Shown in pieces: positions 12,440 to 23,654 of a stretch of DNA of 64,000 nucleotides. This DNA comes from Reticulitermes speratus (taxonomy: Eukaryota; Arthropoda; Insecta; Blattodea; Rhinotermitidae): contig JAJKFL010000004.1 in assembly GCA_021186555.1 (NCBI GenBank), positions 26,068,406 to 26,132,405 on the forward strand. The letters run 5' to 3'. Below the pieces are notes generated by a model. It was not told where the DNA came from. It worked only from the letters and a program-made list of their open reading frames with translations, and ran no database searches. The position numbers and the translations under genes are program-made. Position 1 is the first letter of the stretch, and each line of letters starts with the position of its first letter.

Positions 12440-13991
12440 CTGACAACAGACAAAACTCTAAAACAGGCTACATACATAATAAGTTAAATGCGCATACAGG
12501 AAGATTATTCATGCAATCCAGGACAGCTCAAATACACATCTGACTCAAGCGCAATGTCACTTGCTGTGGACACTGAATCACCTGCATATTCTCAACATCA
12601 AAACTGAACAATTTCACATAACTAATTAGAGTATGCCTTATGAATACTGACATGTACATCAAATTTACCAAACTCTCTGAAAGATATAAAGTGTTTCCAC
12701 CAACTGAATGCAATGAAGTATTTTTGAGCAGTCAGCCGTTTTGCTACAATGTGTATATCCGAAGTTTTGGAGGCAGTTTATTTCTTCCCCACTATAGACA
12801 AAGCGATCAGTAACACAAAATGGTCCATGTTTATACACAGACTATCAAGAGCCCAGTTTTTGTAGTGCTGGAAGTGTCCAACAGGAGGGCAGTGGATGGA
12901 GTCAAGCACCCATCCATCTCAACCAGCTATACTTATCAGTGCTTAACTGGGATGTACATAGCTGCAACAGACAATAAATGGTCACCCATCCTGCAGAGTG
13001 CTACCTTCTTAACTTAATCGTAGAATAGCTACTGTTTTCTGAAGCATTTTAGAAAATGGGTCCAAAAATTTGCTTAAAAATCAACCTCCTGCTGGTGGCT
13101 TTCTGTAAATACAGAGTGGGCTCTGAAACGTCTGCATGTGTGTGTCACATATACACAGCTACCTATGTACGTCAATCATTATGTGAGTCCCTTGTGATGG
13201 TGGAAGAGACTGTCTGTCCGATGTCAGATTTTTACTGTTTACTGATATGACTTGAGAAAATTGCACTGCACAAACCAATTTGCTTAAAATGGTCATTGAA
13301 ACTGAAAAATAGCATTATGATTGTGCATTGAGGCTAAAAAATTCATATTTCACTACAGAAAACATCAACCTAGTATTGAAAATATATATATGTACAGTAT
13401 AGAATAAATATTTGGTATTTCTAATGGATAAAAATATTTGTTGTTTTCTCTGCACCATTTCTACTTAAAGCAGTTTCAGGGCTTTTTTTGGAATTAATAG
13501 CACAAAAATTATGAATTTGTTGAGGGGAACCATTCAAGATTGTTGTCATGATTGTTACCAGCAATTTGGCATGTTTTTTTATAGCAATACAAGACTATAC
13601 TGCAGACAATTGTCCATTTCTATAGAATTTAATCAGTGCATTTCCTGTTATTACTGTTTTATGTAAATTACACTTCTTACATTTTGTCAGGTATTCATTT
13701 TAACCATTTGTGCACTAAGCAGAGAGAGAAAATTCGAAAGACAAATTGGGCTAACAACTTGATGAGTTTCCTGAACGAGTGTTATCCAGGACCTGAGGGT
13801 GTTCATGACACACGTATTAGCTGTTTCATGGCCAGTGGTATTCACATATGTCACCTGCTTCACAGTTGAAGAACTCGGTATTTTGCGAGAGATCATCATT
13901 TCTTTACCCAGAATAAAGATAAATTTCCTGGGCGTCCATAAACCAAATACACTCCATAATTGATAAACTGTGTGTTTTCTACGAGCTAGAA

Positions 13992-14531
13992 CAGTGCTTT
14001 TCAACCGGTGGTATGAGTACCACTGGTGGTTGGCGAAGTTAATTGGGAATTACAACTTTTTACACAATTCAATTTTAAAAACGTTAATCCCATTACTAAA
14101 ATTATTTAATATATTTACATGAAAAGAAAAACACTCATTAAGTATTCATAAAGTTAATAAAGTTATTAAAATTTTCGGTACCTGGTAGTACGCGTGGACG
14201 GTTTGTTCGTGATAGTCGTACGCATAGGCGTAACTTGGGGAGGGGGCGAATCCACCCCCACCCCCAGTATTTTTTCTACCTAAGAATACTTTTCTTTTGG
14301 CTACTGAGTTGAAGAGGGGCAAATAAAAAAAATTGGGGTGAGAGTGTGGGAAAGGGTTGTATGTATATTAAGGACTGGTTCAAACCAGTCTTCCCCCTCT
14401 TTATAACTTGACTACTTCGTAAATTAAAGTTCCTAATACCCACGGCCGATTTTGTCCCCCCCCCCCCCCAGTGTTATTAGCCAAGTTACGTCTGTGGTGG
14501 TACGCGAGGAAAGGAATGTTAAAAAGCAGTG
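13992..14531. mobile_element. hAT-type non-autonomous element (MITE)
   Basis: The left end CAGTGCTTTTCAACCGG and the right end (reverse complement CACTGCTTTTTAACA) form a short terminal inverted repeat. The flanks are near-identical 8-mers, agctagaa at 13984-13991 and aactagaa at 14532-14539, and 8 bp is the duplication size of hAT elements. The interior holds a further repeat at 14223-14498. No transposase frame is present. Confidence 0.7.
14223..14498. mobile_element. Nested MITE-like insert with G/C runs
   Basis: Inside the hAT-type element, GGCGTAACTTGG at the left and CCAAGTTACGTC at the right are inverted repeats. Internal G-rich and C-rich runs (14234-14275 and 14456-14471) sit next to each end. 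It is probably a second non-autonomous DNA element inserted in the first. The target duplication is not clear. Confidence 0.5.
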
Positions 14532-14557
14532 AACTAGAAAATAAACTATTATACACA

Positions 14558-14736
14558 TACAGTAAAACCCCTATTTAATGAATTGCTGGGGGATTAGAAT
14601 ATATTTCACTAAATCGATGTTTTCATTAAATGGAGGTGTATTTGTTTATATGGAGCTACTGTCGGGACATGAAAAAATCATCATTAAATCCGGGATTTCA
14701 CTAAGTGCGGGAACATTAAATCGGGGTTTTTCTGTA
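14558..14736. mobile_element. pogo/Tigger-type MITE (179 bp)
   Basis: The left end TACAGTAAAACCCCTATTT and the inverted right end (TACAGAAAAACCCCGATTT) form TIRs of about 22 bp. The outermost TA at each side is the TA duplication of the Tc1/mariner/pogo superfamily. CAGT-AAACC-TTTAA termini are typical of Tigger/pogo non-autonomous elements. There is no coding capacity. Confidence 0.8.
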
Positions 14737-15229
14737 TTACTGAGATCAGCTCCGCCATTTAATGAGTTATTTCATGTTTGGATCTACTCATAAGCTTCAT
14801 GCACCATTGTGAGGCACATGTCTTCCACTGACAGAAGTGGTGACTCGAGACAAGGAGCTAACATGACTTCCATCCCGTGTCAGGTAGCTCACAGCCGTCA
14901 GAATATCTTACGTCACTCACACAGAAGGCCGCTTTGTAGCCATGAACGTAGGCTAAACTGACTAATATTTGTACATCAGACGAGCCATCAAATGAATAGG
15001 CATGAAATTAGAGGCACCAGCTGACAGTAGTCGAGCTGATTAAACGTTTCACTGTTGTTTAGATTCTGAAATTCGATCATGTTAATCACAACATTCCGCA
15101 ACCAGAAGCTATCCTGAGGCAGTTGAAACCAATTTACCGAAATACAGGAATTAAATTTCCGACTATTATTCAGCACGTGCTCCTTTCGAATTCTGGGCGG
15201 AACACCGTCTACACTGACTGGGGTTTGTC

Positions 15230-15480
15230 GTCCCTCCAGACAAATGCTGATACAACACCTTAAACCATGCAACGATCGCTTTATTTCGCTCCCTTTAGAA
15301 TTCACTTCAGTATCACCCAATTTTAAATGGACTCCAAAAGTATTTGGATAAAGGGGCAAAAATTTCCCTGTCACCTTAGCTGCTGTAATAAATGCGGTGA
15401 AGAAAATACCATGCAGCACAGCTCAATGTGAACAAGGGTTTAGTGTTATGAATATTATCATTACTAAGATAAAAAAACGA
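15230..15480 (+). pseudogene. hAT dimerisation-region relic
   Basis: In the plus strand, 15370-15480 reads LAAVINAVKKIPCSTAQCEQGFSVMNI followed by ITKIKKRS across the normal hAT signature (CERGFS-MN-I-T--R). Sequence 5' of it is frameshifted. Only the C-terminal dimerisation block of a transposase survives. The 143-codon minus frame over 14988-15419 is its antisense shadow. Confidence 0.6.
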
Positions 15481-16185
15481 AGCTTTTGATATCCAATGTT
15501 TAGGCTGCGATGTTCATCAAACTCAACGGACCATGTCTAGCCATGTGGAATGTTACACCATTCACTGAATCGTGGTTTATACATGTAGTACATCTCACAT
15601 CAGCAGGATAAATCAGTCGCGACATGCAGCAGAGGGTAGAGATGACAAGAGGAGAGAAACATGGAAACTGTTTGAAAAGGCAACATTTTATAATTACAAA
15701 CTACGAGGATCTGTGCACACAGCGTATGCTGTCACAAATATTCTCACAAGGAGCTGGGTAAACGGCTTATAGCGTACGAAATAAAATCTTACTATTATTT
15801 ACTGTTTCAGCCCAGCGAACTCCGAGGAAACTAAAAATTAAAGGCATGGGAATTAGAACACATAGTACATTTAGTATTAATCACTGAAACAAATTGTAAT
15901 GTTAATGTTGGATTTCTTTATTGTTTAAATGCCACTGAAATACGAAGATTTTGCTCCCTTTATTTTCATAATATTAACAATATATTATTAAACACGTTTC
16001 TGTTATCTCACTGTTTATACCACGCATGTGTAAATGTAGCAATAAAGAGTTCAAGATTCTATTGTAATATACAGCTCTTAGATATTTCCTTTTGGAGTCC
16101 TGCCACTATTTTGTGGGACTACAGCCCTGTATATTGTTATAAGTATTTCGTGTAGGAACCCTGTACTTATGTTCCCTAGTCTTAC

Positions 16186-17611
16186 CTCTGTTAGCACAAC
16201 CAACTGCCGAAGGTGGAGGGAAAGTTGCTGATCGCCTCAGCTGAGTCGACAGATGATCCAAATCGACAGAGACAGGTTCTCTTCTGGTGAAAGGTCCATG
16301 TGTTGGATGCAGATTGACTTCCACCCCATCTTCAGGAGTCTCAATGTCTATGTCTTCATACGCACAAGGGGCAAATCGCTTGAGACTGGAAGCGAAACGA
16401 CAGGAGGTGTCGGAACTGGAACTTGTACTACTGGAAATACTTTGTAAGCTGTTGGACCCTTCATCACTCTCACATTCCTTCTGACTGTTCACAACTTCTT
16501 CACCTGCACCCACCCCCACCCGATGACGGGATGCATTGTCGGACGTCATCATCTCTACACGAACCAGTAACCAACAATCTCTCAGTGTGATAATTACTGA
16601 CATTTCTATCCCAACTATCAACATTTTCATTGGCACTCGCAGTCTCTAACTTCCAACCCACCCTTCTCTTGAACTCGGTTTCTGATCCTCTGAACCTGAG
16701 CAAAGCATGACTGGCAGCCATTTCCCTACCAAGAACGTTTTCTTGATTCTTATCGAACCTGTATACTGATGAGCCATTTGATTCTAAATTGCCCAACTCA
16801 TTATCACCCGATGTAACACTAGCCACTTGGCTACCTTCACGTAGTGAAGTACAATGCCTCTCTTCGTAGGCTACATCCCTGTCTCCTTGTAACCTCAATA
16901 TCCCTCGAGATCTCGGACAATCACTTCGCTCTCCTTCATCATTGTTATCATGGCACCACTGAGATACACCCTCAGCTACACTCGGATACTCCAGACACTT
17001 CTCTTCACCAGATATTTCTTCTAACCTACTGAAAATACTGGCGTCTCTCTGCGATCTATTAGTATGATCTCTCGATAGATCTAAATATTCTTCTTCTCCT
17101 TCTTCGAGACTCTCCTCAATCACCATAAGTTTAGGAGCTGATTTTGATCTTTCAAGTGGGGGCCTATAGTTATGAGAGCCTGTTGACAGGAGAATCTTCC
17201 TCCGTGGTAAGGAAGGGTTATCATAAACAGAATTTACAAGTGACAATCTAGCATTCTGTCGACAAACTTTGTCACGTTTGAACTCTGAAAGTGACTGTGC
17301 TAGTTTGGCTTTTAGCTGAGATTCCATACGTCTAGCTACAGCCTCTTTGGAGCACAACACAGCATGACATCGAAGTTCTTGTTTGAGCTTCCGTCCCTCG
17401 TGGCGATACACCCAGCAAAAGATTCGTGGGAAGGAGGCCGGTGCTGCACAGTACGTGATGCGATGACTCCAGTACTCCGTAAGACCGTGCTCCTTTGTGA
17501 CGGCCTTGAGGCCCGCCTGTGTCACGGTCACCTTCATTGGCACGTCCGGCTTGGAACTCCCTGTGTAGTTCTTCCACAGAGTAGACAATGGCTTCTCCAC
17601 ACAGCCCTCAC
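16186..17611 (-). CDS. FAM43-like PID/PTB-domain protein, large internal exon (one frame change)
   Basis: Residues are numbered from the in-frame methionine codon at 17633. Residues 9-125 match the C-terminal two thirds of the FAM43A/B PID domain: GEGCVEKPLSTLW, then MKVTVTQAGLKAV, HRITYCAAPASFPRIFCWVY, LRCHAVLCSKE and ALSEFKR-like LAQSLSEFKR. Residues 158-171 carry PPLERSKSAPKLMV, equivalent to the conserved SAPKL motif of FAM43. A Ser/Asp-rich region follows. The acceptor is ttgtag at 17617-17612, in phase 1. The frame is open to 16500, then continues only in the +1 frame (VGAGEEVVNSQKE, a Ser-rich run, CAYEDIDIETPEDG). The switch falls at or near the G/C-run at 16510-16530, one base out of step, so an assembly error is likely. 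The exon ends at the donor AGAG|GTAAGA. PID proteins are cytoplasmic adaptors, and the role of FAM43 is poorly known. The 5' exon(s) encoding the start of the domain were not seen. Confidence 0.85.
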
Positions 17612-17849
17612 CTACAACCAGACCATTCAGCATTTGTTAGCAATTACAAATATTTTAGAATCATACTTCTGTCAAGTCTGTCTCCACAGAACTCTTACTT
17701 TGAGGAAACAATGATTTAAACCCAGGATAAACTGACATTTATTTATGTTAGATCTACTTATTATTCATGTGCAAAGTGTAGACAAACACAGAAAACAGTC
17801 TCTAAGAATGCTAGATTTGACGTTCTCACAGCAGTGGTGATAAAGATTC

Positions 17850-17945
17850 AAGTCTTCTAAGACACTATGCCATATCGCCTGGTAAATAGTTACCGACGTT
17901 TCGGACTATTGTGCTGCCTCCATTTTCAAAATCCAGCAGTATGCT
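17850..17945 (-). other. Solo hammerhead-like repeat
   Basis: The minus strand gives GAAAATGGAGGCAGC, then a loop, GTCC, GAAAC, GTCG, GTA and the flank ACTATTTACCAGG. It is the same family as 8565 and 55385. The first C-T of the core is lost. It lies just upstream (in gene orientation) of the FAM43-like exon. Confidence 0.5.
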
Positions 17946-18194
17946 AGAAGACTTGAACCTCAATCCCTGCGCAGCGAAGTACTATGTATGTAAACCACTA
18001 AGACCAAAGCTTCATGAATTCCTTTTGCTATTTACTCATAGTTCTTTCAATACTAAACACTTATTACTGTTTCATGAATACCCATACCATCATAGTTCCT
18101 ATTATAAAATGTCATACGGTATTTTATTTCAAATTTTTTACAATAAAAAAATTACGAAAATCTACTAAGTAAATGTTCAATTACATTCTGGACA

Positions 18195-18340
18195 TTCGGG
18201 GTTCGGTTCTTAACAGGGTTATGGATTTCTTTGTTCTCCAACCCGTCCAGAGAGGTTCCACTACCAAAAAACCATCTACCAAATAAGAACCGGGGGCTCT
18301 TTCCCTCGGTCTAAAGCGACCGAAGCGCAGAGTCTTACTT
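18195..18340 (+). mobile_element. SINE D fragment
   Basis: The stretch ttctccaacccgtccag through accgggggctctttccctc and taaagcgaccgaagcg matches the body of SINE D at 33215-33315. The tRNA-like head is missing. Confidence 0.5.
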
Positions 18341-18929
18341 CCACCCTCTCACACGTTGTTAATATAGGCAGAGGGACGGAAATCTTTTAATATTACTTCT
18401 TTATCCTACAACGTGGAAATATGTTTAACAGAAAGAATTATTAACTTTTCACATTTCTGACGACAAAAGCTGCAAGCAACTGTGACACTTTCTTCCTTTC
18501 GTAGTGCAGTATACTGAAGGGCTTACTTTACTGCAGTTCTGACTACGAAATAATTTGCAGATCAGATTCGTCGACGTACGAAACCTTTAAATTCTCTCTT
18601 CCGCGTCCCTCTCCTTCTTTCCTAATATAAATGTCGTTTGTGTAAATCATGTCTGCATGACATTTAACTGGTGTGCATTACGTATTCAGGAAGTTTACTG
18701 GTAGGGCTCAGTAAGTAACGACACTCAAGAGATGACCTCACAGCCTGTCTTCCGCCTGTCAGATATTACTTCTGTTAAGAGCTCCTACAGATATGTTTGT
18801 GTAAGTCGTGTCCCATGGCAAAGACCGGTTTCGGACTGTATTTACAACCCTAATACGAAATACCTCTCGCCGTCAGCTACACAGGAAGATGCAAACAGCG
18901 ATACTGATGTTTATTATTTAATGAAGCTG

Positions 18930-19045
18930 TGAAGGTGCTGTGGACACAGCATGTTCCTCCGAAACGATGGTAAACATCTGCTAAACTGAACGGTGATATA
19001 ACCCAGAAGACCCACAATATAGATGTGTTCCTCCTTATACGTACG
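18930..19045 (+). other. Solo hammerhead-like repeat
   Basis: The plus strand shows GTGAAGGTGCTGTGG, TTCCTCC, GAAAC, GATG and GTA, followed by a conserved flank ending in CCCAGAAGAC. It is the same family as 8565, 17850 and 55385, in the opposite orientation. Confidence 0.5.
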
Positions 19046-19364
19046 TATACATGTGTTAAAGAGTCCATGTATGCAAAGAGCACCTTTTTGTATCCAAGCA
19101 ATCGTCTTTAGAATCATTTCCCTCATTTACATTCCTACATGATACCCCATGGTTGGCATGCCATAAACAAGTACCGATCGTGAGATGTTTGCCACTGTCT
19201 TTCTTGTTGCGTACAAAATATATCACAAACTGCATTCAATTTTCTTTTGACATGATTTCCTCTCAATACGCTATCTGCTACACGAGTATACGCAAAACTC
19301 AGACACACTCGTAACTGTGGCGATATATATTCAAAATTATATCTTCACAATGTATGTATTTTAC

Positions 19365-19800
19365 AGGTTGTTTAAAAACATGTTGCTGAGAAGAATATTT
19401 GAAACTAAGGGGAAGGAGGTAACTTGGAGACAAAGCAAATAACACACTGATGTACTTCACAATGTGTAGGCCTATTTTTCAGCAATAATTACAGGGATGA
19501 TTCTTATGATCATATTACGGAGGGTGAGATGGTAGTAACATGACGAGAATTAGACATGCATTCAAGAAATTACTCGGGAAATCAGAATGAAAGTGAACAA
19601 CTGGTAGATGTAAGCGTGGTTGGAAGGAAAATTTTAACACAGAGCTCACAAAGTGGAATGCGACGGTGTGGACTGGACTAAGCTGGATCAGTGCAGAGTC
19701 TGTTTGTGAGAGCCAGTAAACACGGCAGTAAATATTTGGGTTCCGTAAAAGGCAGGGGATTTATTGGACAGCCAAGAATCTTAATTACGACTCTATTCTA
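19365..19800 (+). pseudogene. LINE reverse-transcriptase C-terminal relic (NLRVP family)
   Basis: The plus strand reads LFKNMLLRRIFETKGKEVTW, then in shifted frames VWTGLSWISAES-like and FRKRQGIY-TAK-like blocks. These correspond to FENRVLRRIFGPK-EVTG, the Trp-rich block and the final NAGNFLTS of the LINE whose 3' end recurs at 23655, 29521 and 36610. Stops interrupt all frames. Confidence 0.6.
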
Positions 19801-20690
19801 TGGAGCAGTTTACACAAATTTCCGAAAATTTAAGTTTTCAAGCACTTATTTTCACCGAAATTCCTAAAACGCTAGAAAGACTAAAAAACATGAATGACTT
19901 CGGCTTGCAGAGATTTCCTCACATTACACCTAAATAATCATGCAGAATTCCCACAAGAATGAGTTTCAGAATTTTTTCAATGCATTTGGCTCATTACAGT
20001 CTAATAAGGTAAGGGCCAAATGCCGGAAGTTCTATTTTCCCAACCGCGTAACGACTTCGTGATAAGCAGGCCTACTAGTAACTAACACTTATCATGGATA
20101 CTGCAGTAAACCCAGCAGTATATACCTAATCGCATTCATTATCAGACAATGCCACTCAACATGTGGGTGACATTGCGAAGCACTTATCACACTCCTGTGC
20201 TAACTAAAATAATTACGAAATACTGTACCTGAAACTCTTGTCATTTTCTCCTTCGTTACCAAGCCAAGTTTACGTCACTAAGGAGCCTCCTAGGTACTGG
20301 GTTCCGAAAACTTCGCCGGGCATAACGGCGGAAGGAGTGTAAGGTTACCAAAGATCAAAGAACACTTAAACTTTTATAAAGCTGTCTTTCGGAAAGCCTA
20401 GCAAACAGGTTGAGCGCCCCAGATCGCGTGACCAACGGTAAAGACTTTTCATCATTCACTGGTGTAACAAGTATTCTCTTCACGTAGTAGGAAACAGTTT
20501 TATTTACTGTTTTGTGTGGCTGTTATTAGGTCGAGATGTGCAGCTACTGCTAATGCACGTGGAATTTGGTATGGAAATATAAATAAACACGTTTACAAAC
20601 TTAATTTCAAAATCACCAGTATGTTGATGAAGCGAAACTTGGGAGTTTAGAAGGGTTTGAGGTTTCCTCCCACGTTCCGCAAGATTCATT
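19801..20690. other. Unassigned DNA
   Basis: No recognisable gene or repeat was seen. Confidence 0.4.
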
Positions 20691-20694
20691 ACGT

Positions 20695-20850
20695 GGTTTT
20701 GTAGGTTACGACGCCGTATATTCTGGTAGATGGTTCCAACATTTTGGAGTAACTTTAAGCCTCCACATTAGAGACTTCTTCCTGACGATGGTGGGAGTTT
20801 GTTCCTCCGAACATTCCAGAACATAAGATGTCATAACACAGAACACTTCG
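20695..20850. repeat. Decayed foldback with hammerhead-like arms
   Basis: The left arm (tggtagatggttcc, cattttggagtaac, aagcctcc) is an eroded inverse of the right arm (CCTGACGATGGTGGGAG, GTTCCTCCGAAC, attccagaacat). The layout matches the better copy at 55380-55550. Confidence 0.4.
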
Positions 20851-21124
20851 AAGTTGTGTTTAAATTATTTAAGTAATAAAGGTACAATTTTTCACTACAG
20901 CAAGATGGATCATCAACAGGCCTCATACGCAGCGTTCATAGAATATGTTACTCTGGCTCAGGACAGTGTCCTGTGTCAGCTGTTATAAATACGTTTTAAA
21001 GACTTCGGAGTTTCGTAAAAATCCTGGAAATTTTCAACAAGCAAGGGCCTAACAGCTTTTCAAGCAGGACGAGTCCCGTCCGTACAATTAAAGAAGTGAA
21101 TGAGGTCTGTTTAAAAAATTAGAG

Positions 21125-21585
21125 ATTTTACCTATTCCATGTCAATATATATTTTCATTAATGAACTTTATTTTAAACAATCAAGAACATTTTCAAACAA
21201 ATTCATCTATACACAGTACAGACACCAGGAATAAGCACCACCTGCATAGACCAAATGCCAACCTATCTTGTTTTCAAAAAAGTACATTCTATGCAGGTAT
21301 CAAAATTTTCAACAGACTCCCACTGATTCTCATAAGTCTTAAGAATGAAAAGACAAAATTTAAAGTAGCATTAAGAAAATACTTAAATACACACTCCTTT
21401 TACTCAGTAGATGAATTTTTTATGTAGTGAGGTATGTAACAGGTTTATATTGTTTTAGTTTATAGTGTTCAAATATAAAATTCTATAGTTGTATAACTGT
21501 ATATTTGTATATTATACTTATTCCACATCCAGTTGTCACTTCGACAGACTTATGGATCCATGGAATGTATGTATGTATGTATGAA
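21125..21585 (+). mobile_element. 5'-truncated non-LTR retrotransposon, RT C-terminus and 3' tail
   Basis: An open frame at 21161-21427 gives 88 residues with the pattern seen at the C-terminus of Jockey/CR1-like reverse transcriptases: HSTDTRNKHHLHRP, LSCFQKSTFYAGIKIFNRLP and LRKYLNTHSFYSVDEFF. It is followed by an AT-rich 3' UTR and a short tail of ATGT units at 21566-21582. The catalytic RT core is absent, so it is inactive. The frame lacks stops, which suggests a fairly recent insertion. Confidence 0.75.
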
Positions 21586-21640
21586 AATGCATAATAGATA
21601 GCCGGAGTTAGAAAAACCATATTTTGTTAACAACTTATGT

Positions 21641-21918
21641 GGGGTACGCGGTGGCGCAGTTGGTTGAGGCACTGCGCTACAAGCCGGAAGGTCGCGGGTT
21701 CGATTTTCTATGGCCCTGGGGTCGACTCAGCCTCTAACAGAAATGAATACCACGAATATTTTCTGGGGAATATTTCCTGGGGGGTAAAGGTGGCCGGTGC
21801 GTAGGGCTGACAACCTTACCATCTTCATGTGCCAATTGTCTAGAAATCTGGGATCCTCAACCTCCTGGAAACTTGAGGGCCTGTCCAGGCCTGTAATGGG
21901 ATTGCTTTACCTTTACGT
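21641..21918 (+). mobile_element. SINE B
   Basis: The tRNA-like head has an A box (TGGCGCAGTTGG) and a B box (GGTTCGATTTT, mutated). The body keeps atggccctggggtcgact, aacagaaatgaataccac, gtagggctgacaacc and ggcctgtccaggcctg. Compared with the copy at 24256 it lacks the segment around attgacataatcc. Imperfect duplications flank it (aacaacttatgt at 21629, agcaacttttgt at 21921). Confidence 0.8.
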
Positions 21919-22904
21919 TTAGCAACTTTTGTTCTCGGTCCTAGCCCTGTGAGATACCGGTGATAACCACTGCATTCTTTGAGAAAGCCTATAAACTCTC
22001 TCTCTCTCTGAAAAGTTTGTAACATGGCGATATCAAAATTCAAATACATTAAATGTAGCAAAAGAATTTAGTTTGGACTGATTTGTATTCAGAAGGAAAG
22101 AAGCTAGAATTACGTTTTTCGTGGTCTTTCTTAGCCATTCTAGAACTGATTACAAACGTCTGCTCATCAATCACTTCATATTTAACCTCTCCGTCAGAAC
22201 ACTACGTGTCATTTTGTGGACGGACGAGACGGCTTCCAGAAGTGAAGCGGAGCTGCTAACTATAATGCAAGCACAGACCCGACGGCCAATAAAGAAAACT
22301 TTCCAATTTGAGGGTTAGAAGTAGGGTTAACATGCTACCACAATAAAATAATCTGTGTTAAGAAACTTGAACAAATGTCTCTAATTAATACGATCTTTTG
22401 GAGGACTACGATGGCGTTCTGTCGTGGACTTCATACTAGCATTGATGACCTTTGAGCTATGTCAGAAAAGTATTAGATTCCCTGTAACGTAATTTAATGT
22501 TACGTCTAAACCACAGACAACATCAAACAAGTTAAGAAAGGTGTTCGCTCTGTTACTCTTTCCACGCATCTTAGTAAAAGATTTAGACTCGATCATACTC
22601 GACTGTTACGTTCATATGTTCGGTCTCCGCTTGAGTCGTACAGAGAACACCGTCTGTCTCCACTATTAAGTTCCATCACATAAATTCCCGTAAGTCTTCA
22701 TGTGGAGTGTCTGTATTTTGTCCGATTTTAGCCAAATTCGGAATGCGTCACCAAATGGTAGTAAATATGCTGAATATACCATTTCACAACAATTCGTCGA
22801 GTTGAAACAGCTCTGTTACTTACGAACAGATATGACTACCAAACTGTTTTGCAGAGCGCGCCACAAAATCAAACACTACTTTAAAAATACTGATAAAATC
22901 AACT

Positions 22905-22960
22905 ACACCCATCTACATGTTTTGACTTCAATGATGTCATCATCAGTAGGATTCTCCCCA
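22905..22960 (-). other. Decayed hammerhead-like motif
   Basis: The minus strand gives CTGATGATGAC, a loop, GTCAAAAC and ATGTAG. The GAAAC element has become AAAAC, which would abolish a hammerhead core. Confidence 0.35.
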
Positions 22961-23079
22961 TGAATAAATAACACACAGTCAAATAAGAAAAAGTTTGTGT
23001 CAATATACCGATAACTGTGTAAATTAGGACAATTAAATATATAGCACAACATTACGGATAACTAATACGTTAATATATC

Positions 23080-23544
23080 CCAGTGGCCGTGCGGTCTAAG
23101 GCGTGGGTCTTCGGCCGCTCGCTTGCTAGGATCGTGGGTTCGAATCCCACTGGGGGCATGGATGTTTGTGTTGTGTTGTAAGGACGATAATATGGAACGT
23201 AAAGTGACATGAAGGACGAAAGGATTTAAAAACAAAGTACAAAAATGGATCAAAGGGGAAAAAAAAGAAAACCCCCCGGACAGGAAAAAAAAAAATCCCA
23301 CCGGGGGCATGGATGTTTAAAAAATAAAAAAAAAAAAAAAAAAAAAAATCCCGCCTAGGGCATGAATGTCTGTCTCTTGTGAGTGTTGTGTGTTGTCAGG
23401 TAGAGGTCTCTGCGACGAGCTGGTCCCTTGTCCAGAGGAGTCCTACCGAGTGTGGTGTGTCTAAAAAAAGTGTGTGCTCGTGAAGCCTCGAAAAATGAGG
23501 CGGCCTAGGCCCCCAAGGGGCTGTCGAGCCATTGAAAGAAAATC
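23080..23544 (+). mobile_element. SINE A, full-length
   Basis: It begins CCAGTGGCCGTGCGG and has a perfect B box GGTTCGAATCC at 23139-23149. Then come a body, an A-rich linker, a second tcccaccgggggcatgg, a second long A-rich linker, a third tcccgcctagggcatg, and the 3' domain ending ggctgtcgagccat. A perfect 12-bp duplication, cgttaatatatc at 23068-23079 and 23545-23556, defines both ends. Confidence 0.93.
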
Positions 23545-23654
23545 CGTTAATATATCGAAGTACGTACTTATGTTCAAACTACTGGTGTACCGTATGTCAC
23601 TGTTACGCGTTAGGAAAATCCTCCACATGATGACCTTAACAAGCAAACAAACAA

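Larger units (their letters stand above)
12440..16185 (-). other. Inferred FAM43 intron
   Basis: It is bounded on the minus strand by the donor AGAG|GTAAGA at 16186/16185 and the acceptor ttgtcag at 12446-12440, both in phase 1. It contains hAT-type and pogo-type MITEs (13992-14736) and a hAT transposase relic (about 15330-15480), as expected for intronic DNA. The stretch 12450-13980 shows no recognisable repeat or coding domain. Confidence 0.6.

Noticed and set aside
14988-15419. 143-codon minus-strand gene
   Set aside because: The opposite strand carries the hAT dimerisation block, so this frame is its shadow. It shows no domain character.
16253-16484. Plus-strand frames over the FAM43-like exon
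   Set aside because: They are shadows of the minus-strand coding frame.
23080-23160. tRNA-Leu gene
   Set aside because: The A and B boxes are good, but no proper anticodon arm folds, and the sequence continues into a SINE body with a target duplication. The copies at 1935-2017 and 58525-58610 are the same.
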